DNA of 5,255 nucleotides from contig DBCG01000019.1 of NCBI GenBank assembly GCA_002292945.1, positions 20,501 through 25,755 of the forward strand, given 5' to 3'. Positions 1 to 5,255 of this stretch are shown here, one piece after another (within the stretch, counting starts at the first letter, position 1; the number at the start of each line of letters is the position of its first letter). The position numbers and the translations under genes are program-made. The DNA is from Proteobacteria bacterium UBA964. GTDB taxonomy: Bacteria; Pseudomonadota; Gammaproteobacteria; Steroidobacterales; Steroidobacteraceae. A model generated the notes under the pieces. The model made no database searches. It saw only the letters and a program-made list of their open reading frames with translations, and had not been told where the DNA came from.

Positions 1-2
1 CG

Positions 3-1511
3 AGCCTGAGGGCTGCGCCGGAACATGGCGGTCAGGGGATGCCGTGTGTGCTCGGCACGGCCGTGGAGGAGTTCTGGGCCGCCTCGAACCTCGCCTTCAA
101 ACTTTGTCCGATGCTCACGCAGGGCGCGGTAGAGGCGCTCGAGCATTTCGGATCGCCGGCGCAGAAGGACCGCTTCCTGCCGAAGATGGTGAGCGGCGAG
201 TGGACCGGCACCATGAACCTCACCGAGCCGCAGGCCGGTTCCGACCTCGCCGCGATCCGCACGCGCGCCGCACCGGACGGCGAGCACTACCGGATCTTCG
301 GTCAGAAGATCTACATCACTTGGGGTGACCACGACCTCACGCCCAACACCATCCACATGGTGCTCGCGCGCATCGACGGCGCGCCACCGGGTGTGCGTGG
401 CATCTCCATGTTCATCGTGCCGAAGGTGATGGTGGAGGCGGACGGTTCGCTCGGCGCACGCAACGATCTGCAGTGCCTCTCCATCGAGCACAAGCTCGGG
501 ATCAACGGCAGCCCCACCTGCGTGATGGCCTACGGCCAGCAGGACGGCGCGGTCGGCTATCTCGTCGGCGAGGCGAACCGCGGCCTCGAGTACATGTTCG
601 TGATGATGAACGCCGCGCGCTTGTCGGTCGGGCTCGAGGGCTACGCCGTCGCGGACCGCGCGTTCCAGCAGGCCGCGTCCTGGGCGCGCACCCGCGTGCA
701 GGGCAAGCCGCCCGGTGCGCTGGTCGGCGTCACGGGTCCTGCGCCGATCATCCACCACCCCGACGTCAAGCGCATGCTGCTGACGATGAAGTCGCAGATC
801 GAGGCGATGCGCTCGCTCGCGCTGTACGGCGCCCACCAGCTCGATCTCGGCAACGGCCATGCCGACGAAGCGCGCCGTGCTGCGGCGCGGGCGTGCGGAG
901 ACCTGCTGATCCCGGTCATCAAGGGCTGCAGCACCGAGTCCGGCATCGACATCTGTTCGCTCGGCGTGCAGGTGCACGGCGGCATGGGCTTCATCGAGGA
1001 GACCGGCGCTGCACAGCCTTACCGCGATGTGCGCATCACCACCATCTACGAAGGCACCACCGCCATCCAGGCCAATGATTTCGTCGGTCGTAAGCTCGCG
1101 CGCGATCGGGGCGCTGCGTTGGCCGCGATGCTCGATGAAGTGAAGCGGGACCTCTCATCGAGCGAAGCCTCGGTCACGCGCGATGCCGCGCTCGAGGCCG
1201 TGGCAGCGCTCGAGGTGGCGGCGCGCAGCGTGCTGCAGTCCTGGTCGCAGGCGCCGGAGCGCGCGTTGGCCGTGGCCGTTCCCTTGCTGCGTCTCACCGG
1301 GCTCGTGCTCGGCGGCTGGTTGCTTGCGAAGTCCGCGGCCATCGCCGCGCGCCAACTCGCGGCGGGTTCGACCGATACGGAGTTCCTGCGCGGTAAGATC
1401 GCCACGGCGCACTTCTATGCCACGCACGCCTTGCCGGGCGCTGCGGGGTTGTCGCGTGTCGTCGTCGAGGGCGCTGCGAGCGTGATCGACACCGATGCTG
1501 CCTTGGTCTGA
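3..1511 (+). CDS. Acyl-CoA dehydrogenase with C-terminal extension, DmdC-like (5' partial)
   Basis: This is a flavin-dependent acyl-CoA dehydrogenase, which makes the alpha,beta double bond in an acyl-CoA and passes electrons to an electron-transfer flavoprotein in the cytoplasm. The frame is open to the window edge and reads family-like sequence before the first ATG at 39 (PEHGGQGMPCVLGTAVEEFW), so that ATG is internal and roughly 90-100 N-terminal residues lie outside. Numbered from the ATG at 39, the flavin/substrate motif LTEPQAGSDL is at residues 61-70, the glycine-rich QVHGGMGF begins at 311, and YEGTT carries the expected catalytic glutamate at 338 (codon 1050-1052). About 140 residues follow, alanine-rich and helical, matching the extra C-terminal domain of the roughly 600-residue subfamily often annotated as 3-methylmercaptopropionyl-CoA dehydrogenase. 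That substrate name is commonly over-applied; a medium- or long-chain acyl-CoA substrate is equally possible. The stop overlaps the next gene by 17 bases. The family is certain, the substrate is not. Confidence 0.95.
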   Translation, partial: SLRAAPEHGGQGMPCVLGTAVEEFWAASNLAFKLCPMLTQGAVEALEHFGSPAQKDRFLPKMVSGEWTGTMNLTEPQAGSDLAAIRTRAAPDGEHYRIFGQKIYITWGDHDLTPNTIHMVLARIDGAPPGVRGISMFIVPKVMVEADGSLGARNDLQCLSIEHKLGINGSPTCVMAYGQQDGAVGYLVGEANRGLEYMFVMMNAARLSVGLEGYAVADRAFQQAASWARTRVQGKPPGALVGVTGPAPIIHHPDVKRMLLTMKSQIEAMRSLALYGAHQLDLGNGHADEARRAAARACGDLLIPVIKGCSTESGIDICSLGVQVHGGMGFIEETGAAQPYRDVRITTIYEGTTAIQANDFVGRKLARDRGAALAAMLDEVKRDLSSSEASVTRDAALEAVAALEVAARSVLQSWSQAPERALAVAVPLLRLTGLVLGGWLLAKSAAIAARQLAAGSTDTEFLRGKIATAHFYATHALPGAAGLSRVVVEGAASVIDTDAALV

Positions 1512-2175
1512 CCGGCGCGGCCTGCCGCTGCGCTGCGGCGCGGCCATGCTGATGTCGGTCGTATTCTCGATCGCGGCCGTGGTGCCGGGCGCCTCTGCCG
1601 ATGTGCTGCCGCTGCAGGCCATCGAGACCGAACAGCGCCTGCGCGAGAATCCGGAGGCTTTCGATCGGGCCGACCAGTTCTGCACCGGGCGAAGCGTCGG
1701 CGACGCCTGCCGGATGCCGGGCACCGCGCTCGCCGGAGGTGGCGCGGGCATCTGTCGCAACGGCATCGACAGTTCGCGCACCCGCATCGACCTGCGCTGT
1801 GAGCGCACCGCGAAGGTGAGCCTCGAGCGTGGTCTGCCCACCGAGGGCTTCGTTCTGCCGGCGTACTTCTGCGAAAACCCTGAGGGTGCTGCGATCGCAC
1901 GCAGTCGGGGTTTCAGCTGCACGCCAGCGGCACCACCCCCTCACGACCGTTTCTGCCAGGGTCGCGGGATCGGTGCCGCCTGCACCGCGCTGCTCACGGT
2001 CGATGGCAAGCCGGTGCGCGATGCAGGCATCTGCGCGCGTATCACCGAATCCGCGCCGCGATTCTATTTCCGCGGCTGGCAGATCGCCCGACGCGAGGTC
2101 GTCAACTGCGTCTCCCGCGAACCCATCGAGCATCGCTACAAGGACGTCGGTTGGTGGCAGAAAGTCCGGCAGTGA
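1495..2175 (+). CDS. Exported cysteine-rich protein with duplicated four-Cys module, unknown function
   Basis: I do not recognise this 226-residue protein. The N-terminus looks like a Sec signal peptide: a basic stretch with Arg7, Arg8 and Arg13, a hydrophobic core at about 18-31, and an ASA site predicting cleavage after Ala35. The mature part has ten cysteines (63, 72, 87, 102, 126, 142, 154, 163, 180, 205), an even number that fits disulfides in the periplasm or outside the cell. Two segments are alike: FCTGRSVGDAC at 62-72 and FCQGRGIGAAC at 153-163, each followed by an AGIC (84-87 and 177-180) and a further cysteine, so a four-cysteine module appears duplicated, with a two-cysteine linker (FC...SC, 125-142). 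No catalytic motif or metal-binding motif such as CxxC or CxxCH is visible. The start at 1495 is preferred because the next in-frame ATG (1546) would remove all the basic residues ahead of the hydrophobic core; neither has a strong ribosome binding site. It overlaps the acyl-CoA dehydrogenase end, so co-transcription is likely. Confidence 0.8.
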   Translation: MLPWSDRRGLPLRCGAAMLMSVVFSIAAVVPGASADVLPLQAIETEQRLRENPEAFDRADQFCTGRSVGDACRMPGTALAGGGAGICRNGIDSSRTRIDLRCERTAKVSLERGLPTEGFVLPAYFCENPEGAAIARSRGFSCTPAAPPPHDRFCQGRGIGAACTALLTVDGKPVRDAGICARITESAPRFYFRGWQIARREVVNCVSREPIEHRYKDVGWWQKVRQ

Positions 2176-2233
2176 GTGCGGCGTGCTGCCCTGTGCGTAG
2201 CGGCCGTCGGTCCGGTTCCACACTCCGCCTCTG

Positions 2234-2575
2234 ATGGATCAAGGCAGCGCCTTGATGCTGACGCTCGCCGTCGAGCTGTCCGCCGTCATCGTCTTGTTGC
2301 GCAGGGCTTCGGTCGTCGTCGCGTGGCCACGCGCGGTCACCGTCATCGTGCTGGCTTCGCTCGTCACACATCCTTTCGCATGGCGCGCGGCGCGCGCGTT
2401 GTCACCTGAGGAGTACACGCTCGGCATCGCGATCATCGAGGCGGTGGTGGTCGCGGTCGAAGCGCTGTGGATGCGTGCGCTGCTGCCGATCGGCTTGAAG
2501 ACGGCGGCGATGATCTCGCTGATCGCCAACGCTGTGTCGTTCGGCGTCGGAGCGCTGCTGTGGTGGCTGCGCTGA
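2234..2575 (+). CDS. Small four-helix integral membrane protein, unknown function
   Basis: This is a 113-residue, very hydrophobic protein with four likely membrane segments at about residues 6-22, 34-50, 61-80 and 91-112. Unusually polar residues lie in or beside the helices: Glu14, Thr45-His46-Pro47, Glu69, Glu76 and Asn99. The second half (EAVVVAVEALWMRALLP then SLIANAVSFGVG) resembles, from memory, a widespread group of uncharacterised small bacterial membrane proteins sharing a THP motif, paired glutamates and an AN-S motif. I cannot name a function. The start at 2234 lacks a clear Shine-Dalgarno sequence. The in-frame ATG at 2255 (residue 8) has AAGG ten bases upstream (2241-2244) and is a reasonable alternative. 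It lies 58 bases after the cysteine-rich gene on the same strand, and its stop is 17 bases from the stop of the convergent photolyase gene. Competing frames over this stretch lack a comparable membrane-protein pattern. Confidence 0.75.
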   Translation: MDQGSALMLTLAVELSAVIVLLRRASVVVAWPRAVTVIVLASLVTHPFAWRAARALSPEEYTLGIAIIEAVVVAVEALWMRALLPIGLKTAAMISLIANAVSFGVGALLWWLR

Positions 2576-2592
2576 GCGCGGAGGTCGCCGGA

Positions 2593-3951
2593 TCAGCCCT
2601 TGCGCATCTCGGCGAAGGCCGCCAATGCCGCCACGCGTGACGCCTTGAGGTCGACGATGGCCGCGGGATAGCCGCCGAGCGGACCCGCTGCCGCCTCCGG
2701 GACCCAGCGGCGCTGGTAATCGCCGGCCGCATCGAACTTCGCGGCCTGGCTCTCCGGGTTGAACACGCGGAAGTAGGGCGCGGCATCCGCACCGCAACCC
2801 GCCGCCCACTGCCAGCCGAGCGTGTTGCTGGCGAGGTCCGCATCCACCAGTGTGTCCCAGAACCAGCGTGCGCCCACCAGCCAATGCAGCCGCAGATTTT
2901 TGACGAGGAACGAGGCCACCACCATGCGCATGCGGTTGTGCATCCAACCGGTGTGCCAGAGTTCACGCATGCCGGCATCGACCATCGGTATGCCGGTGCG
3001 GCCGCGCTGCCATGCATCCCGCTGTGCTGCATCCTCACGCCATGGAAAGCGCGCGAAGTCGGCTCGCAGCGGTGCGTCGGGGGTGTGGGGGTAGTGATAG
3101 AGCAGGTGATGCGCGAACTCGCGCCAACCGATCTCCGCCATGAATTGGCTCGTGCGCCACTGCGGCGCCGCGTGCCAGATCTGCCGCGGCGAGATCTCGC
3201 CGAAGTGCAGGTGCGGCGAGAGGCGAGAGGTGCCGGTGATGCCGGGCAGGTTGCGGCTCTCGCCGTAGTTCACCACGGGGCCGTCGAGGAAACGGCCGAG
3301 GTTCGCAGCCGCGCCCGCTTCGCCCGGTTGCCAAGCGTCGGCGAATCCGTCGGCCCAGGCGATCGTGGGCTGCAAGCGGAGCGAGTCGAGCGGCACGCTG
3401 TCCGGCCACTGCGCGGGCGCGGGGATGCGACGCGGGGCAGGCGTGGGCGGTGGCAACTCGAGGGTGGCGGAGACTTTGCGCCAGAACGGGCTGAATACTT
3501 GGAAGGGCTTGCCGCTGAGGTTCTGCACATCCCAGGGCTCGGTGAGGAGCGCGGCGTTGAAGCTGCGCACTTCGACGCCTTCGCCGCGCAGCGTGTCCTT
3601 GATCGTGCGGTCGCGGGCGATGACGGCGGGTTCGTAGCGACGGCTCCAATGGACAGCCGTGGCACCGGTCTCGCGGATCAACGATCGCAGCGCCTCGAGC
3701 GAGGATTCCCCCGGTGCGAGGGTCCGCAGGATCAACTGTGAGCCGCAGCGGATGAGCGCCGCCTGCAGCGCGGCCAAGGATCGGTGCAGCCACCAACGCG
3801 ACGCGGCGCCCGGCTCCCACGGAGCCTCTTCGTGCGGCGCCCAGATGAAGACCGGGATCACCGGTTGCTCGCGTGCGAGCGCAGCCTGCAGCGCAGGGTG
3901 GTCCTCGAGGCGCAGGTCAAGGCGCAGCCAGAGCAGTGTCGGTCCTTTCAC
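2593..3951 (-). CDS. phr: Deoxyribodipyrimidine (CPD) photolyase, class III/plant-cryptochrome-like
   Basis: This enzyme uses FAD and blue/near-UV light to split cyclobutane pyrimidine dimers in DNA. The 452-residue length is typical. The N-terminal antenna domain (about 1-130) starts LLWLRLDLRLEDHPAL. The helical FAD domain includes TSRLSPHLHFGEISP (241-255), WREF with Glu278, GRTGIPMVDAGMRELWHTGWMHNR (317-340) and WQWAAGCGADAAPYFRVFNP (380-399). The three electron-transfer tryptophans align at Trp314, Trp357 and Trp380. Asn376, four residues before Trp380, matches the Asn near flavin N5 in CPD photolyases, where plant cryptochromes have Asp. Segments such as PVIPVFIWAPHEE, SRWWLHRSLAAL and VRSFNAALLTEPWDV are close to plant cryptochromes, which suggests class III; that subclass call is from memory. 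The start is GTG (3949-3951), overlapping the oxyR stop as GTGA, with GGAG at 3960-3963 eight bases upstream. It is probably co-transcribed with and translationally coupled to oxyR. Confidence 0.96.
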   Translation of the reverse strand: MKGPTLLWLRLDLRLEDHPALQAALAREQPVIPVFIWAPHEEAPWEPGAASRWWLHRSLAALQAALIRCGSQLILRTLAPGESSLEALRSLIRETGATAVHWSRRYEPAVIARDRTIKDTLRGEGVEVRSFNAALLTEPWDVQNLSGKPFQVFSPFWRKVSATLELPPPTPAPRRIPAPAQWPDSVPLDSLRLQPTIAWADGFADAWQPGEAGAAANLGRFLDGPVVNYGESRNLPGITGTSRLSPHLHFGEISPRQIWHAAPQWRTSQFMAEIGWREFAHHLLYHYPHTPDAPLRADFARFPWREDAAQRDAWQRGRTGIPMVDAGMRELWHTGWMHNRMRMVVASFLVKNLRLHWLVGARWFWDTLVDADLASNTLGWQWAAGCGADAAPYFRVFNPESQAAKFDAAGDYQRRWVPEAAAGPLGGYPAAIVDLKASRVAALAAFAEMRKG

Positions 3952-4844
3952 AGCGCATGCTCCGCGATGAGTCGGGTGATCGCCGTGAGCGCCGCGGTGC
4001 GCGGACTGCTCTTTCGCCAGATCGCACCGATGCGCCGTACCGGTGCGGGTTTCGCGAACGGCCGTACCACGACGCCGCGCGCCGTGGCGTAGGCGCCGCG
4101 GGTCGCGAGGTCCGGCAGCAGCGTGACCCCTGCATCGACCGCCACCATCTGGCGCAGTGTCTCGATGCTGGTGGCGCGGAAGTTCTGGTTCTCCTGCACG
4201 GCGACCCGGTTGCAGACATCGAGCGCTTGGTCGCGCAGGCAGTGACCCTCCTCGAGCAGCAACAGCGTGACACCGCGCAGGTCTTCGATGCGCACCTCTT
4301 TACGCGCGGCGAGCGGATGCCGGGCAGGCGCTGCCACCACGAACGGCTCGTCATAGAGCGGCTGTGCGACGAGGCCGTCGAGGCCGACCGGTAAGGCCAG
4401 CACCCCCATGTCGATGTCACCGGCATGCAGGCGTTCGAGCATGGGCGCGGTCTGGTACTCGTAGAACATGAGCTCCAGGCGCGGCAAGGTTTTGTGCAGG
4501 CGAGGAGCGATCCCGGGCAGCAGGTAGGGGCCGATGGTCGGCAGAAAGGCGATGCGCAGACGGCCAGCGAGCGGGTCTCGGTGGGTGCGAGCGATCTCCA
4601 CCACCTCGTCGCTCGCCTCGACGATGCGCCGTGCGCGCGCCACGATCTCGGCGCCAGCCGGGGTCAGCAGCGCCTGCCGGGGTTGGCGCTCGACGAGCAC
4701 GACGCCGAGGTACTCCTCGAGCTTACGCAACTGCGCCGACAGGGTCGGTTGGCTGACGAAGCAGCGCTCTGCAGCCTTGCCGAAGTGTCCGGTGTCGGCG
4801 ACGGCGACGAGATAGCGCAGGTCCTTGAGTTTGATGTCGGCCAC
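3948..4844 (-). CDS. oxyR: OxyR, LysR-family hydrogen peroxide-sensing transcription regulator
   Basis: This is a cytoplasmic regulator that senses peroxide through a reversible disulfide and controls antioxidant genes such as catalase and alkyl hydroperoxide reductase. The 298-residue length fits LysR regulators. A winged-helix DNA-binding domain occupies about 1-65 (DLRYLVAVADTGHFGKAAERCFVSQPTLSAQLRKLEEYLG), followed by a linker helix and an effector domain from about 92. The OxyR signature EEGHCLRDQALDVC (198-211) carries both redox cysteines, Cys202 and Cys211, at the same spacing as Cys199/Cys208 of E. coli OxyR, with the adjoining His201 and Arg204. IAFLPTIGPYLLP (98-110) is the conserved strand and loop lining the peroxide site. 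The start is GTG at 4842-4844; an in-frame stop at 4869-4871 rules out any far-upstream start, and no good Shine-Dalgarno sequence precedes the GTG. Only 24 bases separate it from the RND pump gene, so it has little room for its own promoter unless that lies inside the pump gene. Confidence 0.96.
   Translation of the reverse strand: MADIKLKDLRYLVAVADTGHFGKAAERCFVSQPTLSAQLRKLEEYLGVVLVERQPRQALLTPAGAEIVARARRIVEASDEVVEIARTHRDPLAGRLRIAFLPTIGPYLLPGIAPRLHKTLPRLELMFYEYQTAPMLERLHAGDIDMGVLALPVGLDGLVAQPLYDEPFVVAAPARHPLAARKEVRIEDLRGVTLLLLEEGHCLRDQALDVCNRVAVQENQNFRATSIETLRQMVAVDAGVTLLPDLATRGAYATARGVVVRPFAKPAPVRRIGAIWRKSSPRTAALTAITRLIAEHAL
3960..3963 (-). promoter_or_regulatory. Ribosome binding site for the photolyase GTG start
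   Basis: Read on the minus strand, GGAG lies eight bases before the GTG at 3949-3951, inside the last codons of oxyR. This spacing supports the GTG as the photolyase start and the four-base GTGA overlap with the oxyR stop. No other good start with a binding site was seen close by. Confidence 0.6.
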
Positions 4845-4868
4845 GAAGGTCTGTCGGAAAGGTCTGGG

Positions 4869-5255
4869 TCAGCCGTCGACCGGCTCTTGTGCGCCACCCA
4901 GCATGCGATCGACGAGCCGTGTGGTGTGCTGCGTGGAGCGCGTCCGGCGGGCCACCAACGAATACACCGCCGGCACCACCAACAATGTGAGCACCATCGA
5001 GATGATCGTGCCGTAGAACACCACCACGCCGATCGGCTCGCGCTGCTCGGCACCCGCACCGCTCGCGAACAGGAAGGGGATCGCGCCGAACGCGGTGCAG
5101 AGGCTGGTCATCAGCACCGGACGCAACCGCACCACGGCCGCCTCGACCACGGCCTGCGAGAACTCGATGCCGCGGTCCCGAAGCTGGTTCGCGAATTCGA
5201 CGATCAGCACGCCGTTCTTGGCGGCGATGCCGATCAGCATGATCACGGCGATCTG
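4869..5255 (-). CDS. RND-family efflux pump inner-membrane subunit, C-terminal end (5' partial)
   Basis: This is the last 128 residues of a proton-driven RND transporter of the AcrB/MexB (HAE1) type, the inner-membrane part of a tripartite pump that exports drugs, detergents or other hydrophobic toxins. The frame is open through the window edge (QIAVIMLIGIAAKNG), so the GTG at 5246 is internal; about 900 residues lie outside. Diagnostic segments are LIGIAAKNGVLIVEFANQLRDRG, the RLRPVLMTSLCTAFGAIPF block and the GAGAEQREPIG loop, followed by the final membrane helix VVVFYGTIISMVLTLLVVPAVYSLV and a short polar tail of about 28 residues. AAKNGVLIVEFA favours the HAE1 branch over the heavy-metal (CusA) branch. 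The matching periplasmic adaptor and outer-membrane channel would be expected upstream, beyond the right edge. The substrate cannot be read from this fragment. The stop is followed 24 bases later by oxyR in the same frame. Confidence 0.95.
   Translation of the reverse strand, partial: QIAVIMLIGIAAKNGVLIVEFANQLRDRGIEFSQAVVEAAVVRLRPVLMTSLCTAFGAIPFLFASGAGAEQREPIGVVVFYGTIISMVLTLLVVPAVYSLVARRTRSTQHTTRLVDRMLGGAQEPVDG

Noticed and set aside
39..41. ATG at 39 as the true start of the acyl-CoA dehydrogenase
   Set aside because: The frame is open to the window edge and the residues before this ATG match the family, so the gene begins outside the window.
473..1078. 201-codon plus-strand open frame inside the dehydrogenase
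   Set aside because: It is an Arg-rich out-of-frame shadow; the dehydrogenase frame carries the catalytic and flavin motifs over the same bases.
1155..2223. Long minus-strand open frames (255 and 309 codons) opposite the dehydrogenase end and the cysteine-rich gene
   Set aside because: Their products are Arg/Ala/Pro-rich without family motifs, as expected opposite GC-rich genes. The plus strand shows clear family motifs up to 1511 and then a signal peptide with patterned cysteines.
2176..2409. 77-codon plus-strand open frame starting right after the cysteine-rich gene
   Set aside because: It is Arg-rich with no motif and overlaps the membrane protein frame, which has a coherent four-helix pattern.
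2565..2592. Possible terminator between the convergent genes (GCGCTGAGCGC, 2569-2579)
   Set aside because: The inverted repeat is only five bases with a one-base loop and no T run, so it does not look like a working hairpin terminator.
2884..3741. 285-codon plus-strand open frame
   Set aside because: It lies fully antisense to the photolyase, whose motifs are unmistakable along the whole length. Its own translation is low-complexity and rich in Arg, Ala and Glu.

Overview
This is a dense, high-GC, protein-coding bacterial window. It holds six genes in two convergent groups, with almost no intergenic space and no RNA gene, mobile element or CRISPR array that I can see. The gene set (a DmdC-type acyl-CoA dehydrogenase, an RND pump, a two-cysteine OxyR and a photolyase) and the strong G/C bias suggest a proteobacterium. 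A GC-rich gammaproteobacterial or betaproteobacterial lineage is my best guess, but it is an inference from protein style and not a firm placement.

Plus strand (left half): the window opens inside an acyl-CoA dehydrogenase of the long type with a C-terminal extension domain. Its last 17 bases overlap the start of a gene for an exported, cysteine-rich protein of unknown function. That protein contains two copies of a four-cysteine module and is the least explained item here. A 58-base gap with no recognisable signal follows, then a small four-helix membrane protein.

Minus strand (right half, read right to left): the end of an RND-family efflux pump inner-membrane subunit is followed after 24 bases by oxyR, the peroxide-sensing LysR-type regulator with both redox cysteines. 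oxyR overlaps a DNA photolyase gene by four bases (GTGA). The three genes are probably co-transcribed, and oxyR and the photolyase are probably translationally coupled. The likely common theme is stress defence: export of toxic compounds, the peroxide response and light-driven repair of UV damage. The photolyase N-terminal half resembles plant cryptochromes (class III-like), but it keeps the residues expected of a repair enzyme.

The two groups converge with only 17 bases between stop codons (2576-2592), and I see no convincing terminator hairpin there. The window is mostly ordinary housekeeping and stress genes. The points worth a second look are the duplicated-module secreted protein, the oxyR-photolyase coupling and the small membrane protein.
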